A DNA stretch of 64,000 nt, from positions 150,325 through 214,324 of the forward strand of contig NMRB01001201.1 in assembly GCA_002633025.1 (NCBI GenBank), written 5' to 3'. Positions 46,623-57,679 of the stretch are shown here, in pieces (the stretch's first letter is position 1; every line of letters begins with the position of its first letter). The DNA is from Notospermus geniculatus. Taxonomy: Eukaryota > Nemertea > Pilidiophora > Heteronemertea > Lineidae. A program made the position numbers and the translations under genes. The notes beneath the pieces were generated by a model. The model was not told the DNA's origin, ran no database searches, and saw only the letters and a list, made by a program, of their open reading frames with translations.

Positions 46623-48583
46623 AGTACTAACTGTTGAACGACTAGTTTCAAAATGCACGCCCTTAGGGAATGCAACTATGTACAATATTTCGGACGTTTT
46701 AGGGAAATCCGCGGTCTATTCTCTACATCACAATCCCATTCCCCCCAGTTTTAATCAGAGACAATAGTTTACAAACGTCTATCATCACCGAATTTGTGTT
46801 TTTCCAATTCGAGCCTTAGGGTTTTGGTTTCCATTGTTTCTGATTCGTTCTCGATGATGCTACCATTGTTAATCCTGTAAATATTTTACCATTTCTACAC
46901 GGCTCAGTTCTTTACCGAAGCTGACGTCCGTTCTTTCCGTCGAGACCACGACTGTCTTCAGGCATCTGAAAGACCGGGCGTCATCCCGGTGCGTAGGCAC
47001 AAACATGACGTAGTACAGGCCACCTCCAAGTGGTTTTTCTTTCACTAAAAGTTTCCCGCGGCTTTTGTGCGAAACTTACTCCAAGTTATCGTCCATTCTG
47101 AAGACAAGCTCGCAGTTTACAAAGTTCTCTCGATCCACAATCGTATTTCTTTACGAGAAGCTTCTTTTTCTTCAGGCAGCGTTGCTAAATACATTCATAC
47201 GTCTAAAACGATGCTATTCTTGTAACCACGTCCTGTCATTTTCGGTCAATGACCGCTGCCTCGTATCCGATAAATCACGTGACTGTCATGCGACTTGTCC
47301 CAGGCAATTATCCGTGCTAAGCGTTGCAGAGATTGAACTTCTGAGGCTAACTGTAATTACACGTCACCTCTCTCCTCAAATCGCAACTGACCTGAATCAA
47401 TCCTACCAGACAGGTGTCAGCTTCGGCCAGCAGATCGTCAGTCTCCGCTATCTATCCACCAGGCTCAAATTTCACCTTAGACACAACTCATCTTCAAGCC
47501 ACTAATTAAATGATTAGAAAGGCCATGTCATCTCCGGTTCACCTTCCTGCCTCATCCACCATGACCTTTGATCAAATATGGAACGTGTACTTTTCTCAAA
47601 GTCACATATTTTACCATCGCTTCTGGCTGTTAAACCCTCGTTTACATCGAGACCGTCAGAGCCCGTTGACAAGGCCAATTAAACCAATTTCATTCAGTGA
47701 TGAGGCTCATAATGCAGTTAGAAATTGGACAGGCTAAGTATCATTTACTGTGACATTAGCTTCAAGCTAAACTGCAGATGAGAAAGGTCAAACTTGTGCC
47801 TTCGGGTGACAGGATCTTGAAGATATGACAAGATACAGTCGCTGTGAGTACTTCTTTACGGGAAAGAACATCGGCACTGAACCCCAAATCACGGTGACAA
47901 CTCAGATGTTACTGCTTCTGCTGTATCACTTACAGCCTAGACAAGCTTCCTTCAGCAGATCATACAGCATTTAATGGCTTTGTTATCCAGTATTTCTCTT
48001 AAACAAACAAGATTCTGTGGTTACCAGGAAGCGAAGTCATCTGTATTGTTCAGAGTTCAACAGTGATGCCTGTTTTTTGATCTTATGACAGCAAGATCTA
48101 TAACATCTGCAAATGTATAAGTTGAACTAAGGCGTCAGATCATCAGTGGAGTGACAGAAAAGAACAAAATCCATTCTGTACTTTTAATGTAACAACTAAT
48201 TTCATCATTTCCTTTCAGCATGTACAGATCTGCAGATAAATGCCGCCTCTGGGCATTCTATCTCTTCATGACATTAATTTGATAATTTGTTTGCTGGGCA
48301 TGACTTTGCCATCCAGATAACAAAATGACTTGAGAGTAACATGACGTCTTTTGCCTGATGCAGAGGCGAAGTGAAAAAACGGACAATAACCGCCGAGACA
48401 GCTGTCAGATGCTTCAGGCAGTTGCTGTCGCTTAATGGAAGTAAACCTGGCTAATTTGCAAAAGTTTTATATCGTGACACGGTTCATGTCATTACCCTTA
48501 GCCATTTGCTTTTGTGTCAGGTGACCAACCCAACACCGTTTGCAACTCAATCGTGTTACACTTTATAAAGATAGGTGTTACAG
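46623..48583. other. no supported gene; one codon-biased short minus frame
   Basis: A 68-codon minus frame (47075-46869, no start codon) has GC-rich third positions and a possible donor (GAAATG then GTAAAA). It is too short to stand alone and has no good acceptor. A 146-codon plus frame at 47065-47505 shows no domain. Confidence 0.3.
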
Positions 48584-48911
48584 GTTAAGCAAGCACAGAT
48601 GCCCTCACTCCCGACTCTGACCACCTTAACACATGCGTCAGTTGTGCGATGGAGCACAGATACATTCAGAACAGTCCTTCCTTCTGACCACCTGAGCCCT
48701 TGTCACTACAATCTTCCTGTCTTTCCATGATAATACTGCCCAAAAATTTTCTGTTAAGCAAGCACACATGCTCTGACTCCCAACTATGACCACCTCAACA
48801 CATGCGTCAGTTATGCAATGGAGCACAGATACATTCTCGGCACCATCACCCCTTCTAATCTGACCACCAGAGCCCTGTGTCACCTCCTGTCTTTCCATGA
48901 TAAAACAGCCA
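48584..48911. repeat. 169-bp tandem duplication
   Basis: Units 48584-48752 and 48753-48911 share GTTAAGCAAGCACA, ACACATGCGTCAGTT, ATGGAGCACAGATACATTC and CCTGTCTTTCCATGATAA, with moderate divergence. The 100-codon minus frame at 48638-48940 spans both units. Confidence 0.93.
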
Positions 48912-49928
48912 AGCATTATTGTGACACCCTGTACGAACATTCATTTCGTCCAGTATATATAACCGTCTATGTTTGCTCTGTTGCATCGACACAGCAATAT
49001 AATTAGACATCTACCAACAGAGTAATTGTCATGAGGAGAAAGGTTTTCATATAACAGCTGTGTGGGTTCATAATAATAAATGTACTTTCTCTGATCATCA
49101 ACTATTTTCACGATTCTGCAAGATAAAACACTCAGGTCCAAAGATGAATCGTTATTAACTGTGCAATTGTAATAGAAGAAGGTAAGGCCCGCCACTTTGC
49201 TTTTTAATTTCGATGGCCTGCTCCATTACCCGTTAGGAGTTGTTTCCTGTTACTAGACCTCAGAAGGTATCTCCTGTCTTTCATTCATGTTCGTCTCTTC
49301 CGCCGTCATCCTCGGGCTAGAAGATGAACAATCACGTAGAGTGCTATTGTAGTACAACAAATTTAGGCCCACTTTATTTTGCTATTTCACTTTGCTGTAC
49401 GGCCAACAACATCTTACACAGAGGATACCTTTTGTTCAAAGACGAACACTTTTTACCGTTGATGCTTTTGTTCAGTTTGTCTTTTTCAATGATTAACAAA
49501 CGATTGTCCATCTTTGTTAGAATGCGATGCATTGTATTTCTTAAGATTATCTGCTGCTTTGTGGTTTGAAACTTTCTAAGCAGTTCCCAAAGGTGTTAGC
49601 TGCAAGCCAGATTTTCTCCCGGGGATATACAATGAACAGGTTTGCTCTTACAAAGGTGAAAAGATGAACAGCCGGAATTACCGTTTAACTTGAATATAGG
49701 TCGGAAGCATCCCTTATGCAGATTCTATGAGACTGAAAGCAACTCGGACAACTTCAACCGTTACCTTTTGTTTGTCTGCTAAAGCTTATCATCCGAGAGT
49801 GACTTGAAATGTCAGAGAGACAAAACTATTTATCTTGCTGCTTACTGCACAATGGTATCAACAATATCCTGTTCAGATTCACCATTCAAACTACTGCATT
49901 CACAGTCACAAAACTTTCTCCACATCAT
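48912..49928. other. no gene or repeat seen
   Basis: Frames at 48941-49195 and 49324-49569 are short and hydrophobic without a domain. Confidence 0.4.
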
Positions 49929-50090
49929 CTGGGCTGGGTTGCACAAAACTCATGTTAGCGCTAACATCATGTTAGCGCTAACATCATGTTAAATGACGTA
50001 AAATGACAATGGATTTTGACGTCATCTAACATAAAAGTTAGCGCTAACACCATGTTAGCGCTAACATGAGTTTTGTGCAACCGGCCCCAG
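49929..50090. mobile_element. 162-bp fold-back element with repeated GTTAGCGCTAAC
   Basis: Ends CTGGGCTGGGTTGCACAAAA and TTTTGTGCAACCGGCCCCAG. Each arm carries the palindrome GTTAGCGCTAAC, twice on the left and at least once complete on the right, so each arm can also fold on itself. The interior has TGACGT near 49995 and again near 50018. Confidence 0.93.
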
Positions 50091-50832
50091 TACAATAAGA
50101 GTCTTTTAAGTTGCTTAAGACAGAATGTTAAAGTATCCCATTAGTGTTAAGTTACCTCTCTTCCAAATACTTTCTCAGAAAATCACGTATTCATAATAGA
50201 TTATCTATTTTTGGTAGCATGCACTTCAGTTTAGCATATCAGGCCCTTTGAAACAGCATATCATACACTTATCTCAGCACCTTGCCGTACCAAATATTGC
50301 AACACGTCTATAAGTGTTGACAGAACAACAGAATAATGTATAACTGATCCAACAAGTGTTTGTCATCCAGCATCTCCAGCATCCGAGATGTAAAAGCAAT
50401 TATTTACACAGTTACTAAGATACTAATAATGCCTACTGAAGTCTGACTAGTTTTCTGTCCCGTGGGTTATCTATTTAACTTACGGATGATGCGGTAACCA
50501 AGGACTAAACATGAACGTGTATCATCATCAATTAATTTTAGATGTATGACATGTATGAAAAATGGATTTATTCTAATTTGATATTCATTGGGTTTATTTA
50601 GTGCACGTCATCATGCGGAAAGAGAATTTCAAAGAATGCGTCTCTTAAATGACTTTTTATTGTCGTTCGTTAGATCTTTGGCTCCACTTATCATACATTT
50701 ATCTCATGATCACAAATTAGTGTCCTCTTTTACAAATGACTGTGTAATTGACAATGCTGTTGTCCAGGTTACTTCCCCCTGGGTTGTAAATTTCAATAAA
50801 TGGTAACTTCATTAGTCGACTAGTGTTAACTG
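50091..50832. other. no gene or repeat seen
   Basis: AT-rich. A 72-codon plus frame at 50588-50806 shows no domain. Confidence 0.4.
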
Positions 50833-51030
50833 AAGAGCCCTGAGAGTGGAGTGGTCGTCACGTCCGCTAAGCCAGCGGCAGGTCCCGGGTTCGAATCCAT
50901 ATCATCCCTGACTCTTCACGTCCGTCGTATGGGACAGCAAGTGTGGTGCCTTTTACCTTTGTTCCTTTGCAAGGGCAGTAAAAGACCCCGCTAAGTGAGG
51001 AACATGAGTAGCTTGAGATGGCCTCTTCCT
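50833..51030 (+). mobile_element. tRNA-related SINE, most complete copy
   Basis: The head contains an A-box-like TGGTCGTCACG and a perfect B box GGTTCGAATCC about 45 bp apart, as in RNA polymerase III promoters of tRNA-derived SINEs. The body follows with ATGGGACAGCAAGTGTGGTG, CCTTTGCAAGGGCAGTAAAA and GGAACATGAGTAGCTTGAG. The body is shared by the copies at 11 kb, 45 kb and 46 kb. The family name is not recognised. SINEs depend on a LINE reverse transcriptase, and none was seen here. Confidence 0.85.
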
Positions 51031-51539
51031 TATTCTAAAGGTAATGGATTTATGATAAGCCACACTGAATTCGCCATCTCCCCACACAGACTGTTTAAAA
51101 ACTTCATGTGATTTAACTTCATATTTAAAAGCAAACAAGATTCCCTCCTCTTGTACATGTTGATGCATCTGAGGTTGTCAGTTGTCCGATAACTTGCCTT
51201 TTCTAAGTGAATATTCAGTGCCTATGTACTTAGTATACATCTTCAACATAACTATTTTCTCTGCAAGAGTCAATATCTTTATAAAGTATTTAGTGTGTAG
51301 CTACAAGATGAGTTACGTATCCAAATATTGTGAAGCCTTGAGGAGTTTGCCAATATCTTGACTTATTTCTGATTCGTCTCATTAAAACTTTACAAGATGA
51401 GATGAAAAGTCAATGGAAACCGAGGTAATAGGTGAAGTTACAGTGCATTCAAAATAAGTTGTCAAAACTTTGCTTCACCTCGAAAGGCGAATCATGTGCA
51501 AAAGTATTGGTAGAGGAGAGTTGATCCAGAATGCCCCCC
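51031..51539. other. no gene or repeat seen up to the gap
   Basis: Unique-looking sequence ending in a short C run at the gap. Confidence 0.4.
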
Positions 51540-51574
51540 NNNNNNNNNNNNNNNNNNNNNNNNNNNNNNNNNNN
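51540..51574. other. assembly gap, 35 N
   Basis: Thirty-five unresolved bases follow a C run, and a family B repeat starts six bases after them. The true length and content are unknown. Confidence 1.
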
Positions 51575-51580
51575 GCTAGA

Positions 51581-51794
51581 ATAGGAGCTGTCAGTCAATT
51601 GACCAATAGTGTCACTGCGGCCCAAAAGGAGCTGTCAGCGAGTTGACCAATAGGTGTCACTACGGCCCAATTCAATGCATATAGCGGACCCAGTCATTAT
51701 TGATCGAGCAGCAATCACGTAGATTTTCCTGTACATTGGTCCGCGAGAACTTTGCTGCCATCTGTTGGCAATATGCGCGGCTGACTGCTCCTAT
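51581..51794 (+). mobile_element. family B element with duplicated left end
   Basis: Starts ATAGGAGCTGTCAG and ends CTGACTGCTCCTAT, short inverted termini. The first 45 bp (through GTGTCACTGCGGCCCAAA) are repeated directly before the full copy begins at about 51627. The body matches 53368-53534 and 18687-18853. Confidence 0.88.
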
Positions 51795-52016
51795 TCAATG
51801 CCTAGTGGGCCTATTCATGGTTGACTGAGCACCATTCAGGAGACTTTTCTATTGTATTAGGGTTTTTTCACAGTCCACACCGCTCTATTCATTGGGTATG
51901 CTGATCCTTTGTGTTCCAAGACTTTGACAATAGGGAATGCTACAGTGAAAAAAACCTAATGGTTCGCTAGAACTTTCTGCCGCCTTTTGGCGATAAGCGC
52001 GGCTAACTGCTCCTAT
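51795..52016 (+). mobile_element. second family B copy, left-truncated and interrupted
   Basis: Directly abuts the previous copy. It retains CCTATTCATGGTTGACTGAG, GGTTCGCTAGAACTTTCTGC, GATAAGCGCGGC and the terminal GCTCCTATTG. It is interrupted at 51856-51960 by a smaller inverted-repeat element. Confidence 0.82.
51856..51960. mobile_element. 105-bp element inserted in family B
   Basis: Termini ATTAGGGTTTTTTCACAGT and ACAGTGAAAAAAACCTAAT are inverted repeats of about 19 bp. Paralogous family B copies are continuous at this point. Confidence 0.83.
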
Positions 52017-53367
52017 TGTTCGCGTAACTTCGATAACCAGACAGAACGCAGTTTTTACTTGTGGTCTGTCTATCGTTGAGTGACGGTCACTGTACCTGTG
52101 TCACACTTGATGTAGACTGTCTACATGTATGTGTCTGTACTGTAGTATGATGTCTGTTAAAGACTGGGCAAGAAAACTGGAGTTTAAGTAAGTTACTTTA
52201 CAAAAGATCGAAATACAGCTTACCATGTCTGAAGTATTAGTATGGTACAAAATGTATATATTACGGTAACAGTTTGAGAATCCATGCTCTTGAGGTCTGA
52301 AATATATCTATGTCTCCTAAGTTGTAATTAAGATTGGTATCTGATGCAATTATAGATACATCTAGATCAATTCAGTATTTGTTGTTGGTGTTGGATGGCC
52401 TTATTGATCGTCCGGTGTTTACTTTCAGTAGACATTGGCTACTTATTACAGGTACTTCAGACTTAACACTTTCAACAACAACAACATAACAACATTGGCA
52501 AGTTGTAATTTGTAACATGGAGAGTTGTACAAGTACCAAATATATATTGAAGTAGTATGTTCACAAAGTTGGTTGCAGTGGTGACATGTTGATTTTCATG
52601 TCGGTCAACCAGAAATGTTCAACTTATCAGGTTTGCACGCTTATGGCCTCAAATTCAAAACATCTTCGCCATCACAGATGATCGTCAGCTGAGTGCCTCG
52701 CCATAGGGACCTCTTGTTCATTGCTCATTGGATGTTGACCTGTTGACCAGACTGGTGCTTCGTCTACCTGGTTCTTCGGCCTGAGTATGTCATCAATACC
52801 AGGGTCTTGGGCTTCCTTCATTGCACATAAACGATTCCTGTCTGGAGAATATTTCTCTACAGGCATGGATTATGTATGTAATGCTGAGACTCTACATCAT
52901 AAGACTGAAGCACTTTTCAACATATTATTTGTCATAATGAGAAGCGAGACTTGATTAAGTCAACACACAGATACATATTCAAGTGGTGATTTAATGCAAA
53001 GTTATTCTTGTTCTGGAGATAATCCCAATATGATTCTCTCACTCTTATCTGTTATTCCGCTTCGTACCAAACGAAAGAACTGTGTTTGAATGATGTCGAG
53101 TATGTACCAAAAAGTTGTAATCAATTCGCGGTTTTGTACGTGATATTTGAACGTGCCTTGAGAGCTGTCTGAAGGAGACCTTGTAACTTTTATTTTATGG
53201 GACATTGGAAAACATCTCTGCAAGTACTTGCATTGACATGTTGCTTGTGTTCTTTATTCCTCTGAGCAGCAGCTTGCAAACATCGTGTTTCACATATCAG
53301 AACGCGATGTGCGAATACCCTGCAATGATCAGGTCTATGGTCAAACATTACATGTAAATTCTTACCA
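52017..53367. other. no gene or repeat seen
   Basis: AT-rich. Frames at 52672-52866 and 53002-53393 (minus) are short and overlapping. Confidence 0.4.
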
Positions 53368-53534
53368 GTAGGAGCTGTTCGTGAGTTGACCAATAGGTGT
53401 CACTACGGCCCAATCCAGTGCATAAGCAGACCCATTCATTCTTGATTGGGACCAATCAATTGAAGTTTCTTTTACATTGGTCCGCTAGAACTTTGCTGCC
53501 CTCTTTTGGTAATACGCACGGCTGACCGCTCCTA
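53368..53534 (+). mobile_element. family B element, uninterrupted copy
   Basis: TAGGAGC end, then GAGTTGACCAATAGGTGTCA, TTGGTCCGCTAGAACTTTGC and GGCTGACCGCTCCTA. It is the simplest reference copy for reading the insertions at 51.6-52.0 kb. Confidence 0.9.
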
Positions 53535-54330
53535 TTGACCGTCACTGCTCACGCTTCAGAGGCTGACAACAAAAACTGCTGATTCATATTCATTGGAGCC
53601 TACCTTTATGTGGAACTGCCTGCCGGCGGGAGAGCGCAAGCCTGGTGATCAACAGGCATGACCTAAAATCAGCATGCCATTGGTTGTCGTGGCGTATGTG
53701 CATACATTATGTAAAACAGGTGGGTGCGTTGACATGACTATTATTGAGCGTCCGTCAGATGTGGAACTTCGGTATACCACCCCTAAATTTTACGTGTCGC
53801 GGTTCACAGGTTGCGGCTTTGGATACTGGAGGTCAGTGCGTTTGAGTTTTTGACTCCAAGAAGAACTTAAGACGCACTGATTCAACTTGGCTATCTGTAC
53901 CCGTACCCGATCCTGTTCACCAATGATGCTTAAATATTCCACAGACTGGTAACTCTTGATCCTTCTCCACCGGGGAGATATGTAATGATTTGATATTCTT
54001 AGCTGTAGGTGAACGTGATTGTCTGAGGTTTTTTGCTTATGAGTCCATTTGGTAGCCATAAGGTTTATCAAGGTATTAGTGATGAGGCTTTTTACTCTGA
54101 TATTGCTGGATAATTAGCAAGCAACTTCATCATTCAGTTGATAGACGTTTACACTTTACTTCTGGGATAAACGCTGTCGATGCCCATCAGCATGTTGGAA
54201 ATCACAGGTTTTGTTCAAACAGCGAAGAACTTTTGTACCATTCAGCAAAAACATCGTCAAAATGGTAGACTTCTTAGAAAAGTGTTGTTGATATTGATAT
54301 TACCTTCCAATAACTTACACTTCTGGTAGC
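53535..54330. other. no gene or repeat seen
   Basis: A 93-codon minus frame (53790-54071) shows no domain. Confidence 0.4.
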
Positions 54331-54416
54331 TCGACTTGAAAGTGCCAGCCTGGAGAAGACCCCGGTTGGGGTCGAAATTTGCTAAGATTCTGGAAACTGA
54401 CTTCCTGTTTATCACC
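54331..54416. mobile_element. family D, one arm only
   Basis: Contains TCGACTTGAAAGTGCCAGCC, AAGACCCCGGTTGGGGTCGA and TTCTGGAAACTGACTTCCTG, that is one arm with its outer end but no partner. It reads as a truncated or single-ended copy. The minus 157-codon frame across it (54257-54730) includes repeat-derived sequence. Confidence 0.88.
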
Positions 54417-55450
54417 ACTAACTGACAATGCGAAGAACATATACAATTGTGATTTTCATGGAGGGCAGCTCTAGGCTTTACTGGTGCTTTCTCGGAAAAA
54501 ATTGTGCATACATGTACATGTATGAGAGGATTTGATCTAGAGCAAGGTAGGACAATGGAGCACATCTCCAGGAAGCCATTCTCCATACAAATAGTAAGTT
54601 TGGATGGTTTCTGTTGCTGTCTTACAAAGTTTGGCTGCTGCCGACAGCCTGGTGTGATTTTTTCTTTGGGCTTCAGGTCTTGCACTTGCTGATTCAGTTG
54701 AACAGAAACATATACATGTAGTTGCAACATTTTTCATCTGACTTTGTAACAAAAGAGAAAAATAATCATTAGAGCACAGCATCAAAACCTCACTCCTGCA
54801 GCTAATGATCTTTAAATTAATTTATTCTGATACACGTACTAGATTTCGCTCATGAGTCATTCACTTCTTTTCAACTTCTTATATTTCTTTCGTACAAAAA
54901 TTGAAAATCGGAAGATGAGGAGCTGAAGAGGTGCAATTAGGCATGGGTGATTGATGGGTCATTATAGGCCCATTTTTAGCTTCATTTATCATTGTTAAAT
55001 CTGATTATCATTCATCTCATACAATGACATTTAAATCGTTACTTTTTTGACAGATTTGGGTAATTAACTTCCGATGTTTCCTATTAAAATGATGTTTTGT
55101 TGACTTGATATAACATCCCTAATGAACTGTTTAAACAATAATTAACAGAATTCTGTCAACACGTCATGTGACCATCATTGTTAAAAACATGGATTTTATA
55201 AAACTAAAAGAACACCAAACTCACCTTACTGGAATATAAAAGTACTTGTTGTTCAGGAGGAACGGATGCAGCCGGCGGTAGACTTGCGAACTTTGCTAAG
55301 TTTCCCACGGATGTTAGGGTACCAAGCTAGTTGTCGTGTTAAAAGACGGGAACCATACACAGTAAAAAAAGGAGTGTTATTCAGCTCATCTTGTGAGCTC
55401 TTGGTGCAGCGTTCGTCGTTCGTTGACGCTTGTTGTTTGTGCTTCTGGTA
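54417..55450. other. no gene or repeat seen
   Basis: Frames on both strands at 54504-54785 overlap. The sequence is AT-rich from 54.8 kb onwards. Confidence 0.4.
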
Positions 55451-55482
55451 CATTCACCCAGGTGAGCACATGGTCCATGGAC
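55451..55482. repeat. palindromic motif copy 3
   Basis: CATTCACCCAGGTGAGCA followed by CATGGTCCATGGACACTT. The last bases diverge from copies 1 and 2. The motif falls inside an open plus frame (55266-55652) that has no recognised domain. Confidence 0.85.
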
Positions 55483-55837
55483 ACTTTCGTTTCTTCAAGA
55501 GTGGGAAACTTGCTTTGCCTTTTTCTGCAGTTACAGCACTTTTTTTAGGAAACGAAAGTTCTGCTACTCAACGAGCTCCTTGTGTACTGGAAGGGACGAT
55601 TGCAAAAAAAATTCTGACGTGGGTATTCCTCATGGCAGCTTCGTGTTTCTGACCAATGAGGGGAGAGCATCTATTCTGCCCTGAAACCTTTTCGTGTCGT
55701 AATACTACTCGGTGTGTTAAAAATAAGAAAGTAAAACTGTAACACTTCCACATGTACTTTCACAACAAGCGTCGTATAGCTAACGGCCAATGAGTAGGCC
55801 TACACTTCAAAGTGAGTGTGGCGTTTATCGTTAACAC

Positions 55838-55977
55838 GGAGGTTTAGAAATCAAACGATAAACGTAAACTTTACGACAACGTTATTTTTTATACTACGCA
55901 TTTACCAGATTTTATATTGCATTTTCGGTACAAAAATAGCGTTGTCGTTAATGTTTACGTTTGATTTCTAAACCTCC
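55838..55977. mobile_element. 140-bp fold-back element, GGAGGTTTAGAAATCAAACG ends
   Basis: Arms of about 50 bp pair from GGAGGTTTAGAAATCAAACG through CGACAACG to an AT-rich loop; the left arm has a 6-bp insertion (ATAAAC). No target duplication is clear. Confidence 0.9.
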
Positions 55978-57482
55978 CCAATATCGTTAATTTCACTTCG
56001 GAAGTAAAGTTGAGATGGAGAACTTCCCTCGCTTCTTTATTTCTGCTGACGGTGTACACGTATTTTTGAATCTTCTACCTTTTCTAGTTTGAACCCAGAG
56101 CCAGGGTTTCAGCAAAGCTAACTTTCGCTGCGCTGTACTAGATAAATTTTGAATCTGTAAGAGTTGTACCAGTAGACACAAGAAGGACGTGGACATACTT
56201 GCTAAATTGCTAAGATCAATGGACATAGTTTTGCCATTAAGATCCCGATACCCTATGCAGGAAGGTTATTCTAGCCGACTTTCTGGTAGTAGACATTCGG
56301 ACATTATTGTCAGAGGGCTTTGAGGATCAATGTCCCACATTGTGTCCACATGTTTCTTTACATATTCATGGTTGGGGCTGGCACTTCATCAGGAAAGTCC
56401 CGTTGGTGCGATCCTCAGTCAGGCTGTTGTGCTCCTCAGGGCCCTTTCCCTGTCCAATGCGGTGTGAAGCTGTTGTCCCTTGTCGGTCGCCGGGCAAGCA
56501 AGCGATGGTTGATTACAGCTGAACGGGCAAGCTTTCAAGGCAGTTGATTGAATAGCTGTGTTTTGAAAAGGACCAGATTCACACCAGCAACGTCAACTCT
56601 GTGGAAAGCGGTTCGACCTGTTGATGGATGCATTTAGGCTGCAGAACCTTGTCATAACTGTCCTTGGATAACCAAGACAACGACTTGCTAAAAGCCAGCA
56701 TCATTTACTACTAAGTGGCAATGGGCCCTACACCAGCGACCGACTGGGAGTCGTCACTCATATGAATGGTATCTAAGAAATGACACTTGGAACATATTCG
56801 ATCGGAGTTTCAATCAGAACAACTCACTGCGGGCAGTAACTAGTTCATTGTGAGTGCCAAGATGATGACAACGGCCATTTACGACGAGAGATATAGGACC
56901 AGAGAGTGTGAGAGGATATTCGCTCTCTCGTAGTAACTAGTAAGAGGCCAGTGAATCGTGAAACTCATTCCATAATAGCATTGTGTCATAGAATATCTTG
57001 GACTCTTTCGGGGGTGATCTGGTTCGGGTTTCCTGTTTCTGAGTATGCCCCACCATTTGTGGCTGCTTCCCCTGGATCATTTTTCGATCATAATGAAAAA
57101 TAGTACATTTACTTCATAAAAAGAGTGTTAATTCTTTTATTTCGCCGCCTTCAGCCCTGTCCTGTCAAAGGAACGTTCAGAACAAAAGATAAGAATCGCT
57201 ATCTCGTTCTGCCTGAAGGTGAATTATTTGTCCTTCACAACAACACAAAGACGCTCTTACTGACTTAAGTTGTGTCTTCGACAAATCTTATCCGACAAGC
57301 CTTGGGTTAATCTTAGCAAATATTAGCAAGACTATATACATATGTAATAGATTTTCGCACACGACTTTTCATTTTTCACGTTATTCTAAGCATTCGTTCC
57401 AGGTTGACATCAAGTTGAGAGTTGCAGTCACGTTGTTTTTCATCCATATTCAATCCAGTTCAGAATAGAGTCTCTCTTGAAA
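55978..57482. other. no gene or repeat seen
   Basis: Overlapping plus frames at 56307-56547 and a minus frame at 55993-56226 are of chance length. Confidence 0.4.
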
Positions 57483-57679
57483 GCCCTTAGGCGACTTTCC
57501 ACGTGAAAGTTTTCTTGGGGTTTTCTTGCGCAAGTTGGCTCTCTATGGGAAATTCAACTGCGAGCAGCTGTTTATGTCATTGATCCCAGCGTAGGCCGTG
57601 ACGAACAAATAATGGTGAATTGCCCATTGTGAGCCAACTTGCGCAAGAAAACTTTTACGTGGAGAGCCGCCTTTAGGCC
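57483..57679. mobile_element. family A fold-back element, best-preserved copy
   Basis: The left arm GCGACTTTCCACGTGAAAGT, then TTTTCTTGCGCAAGTTGGCT, pairs with its mirror on the right (AGCCAACTTGCGCAAGAAAA). The loop includes AATAATGGTGAATTGCCCAT, shared with the copies at 1.4 and 31.2 kb. Confidence 0.9.

Noticed and set aside
47065-47505. 146-codon plus frame
   Set aside because: No recognisable domain. Length is within chance expectation and the composition is not distinctive.
50860-50905. Possible tRNA gene (perfect B box)
   Set aside because: No cloverleaf stem pairing was found, and the sequence continues into a repeated SINE body present at other loci.
54257-54730. 157-codon minus frame
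   Set aside because: Part of the frame is translated family D sequence, which recurs in frames elsewhere in the window.
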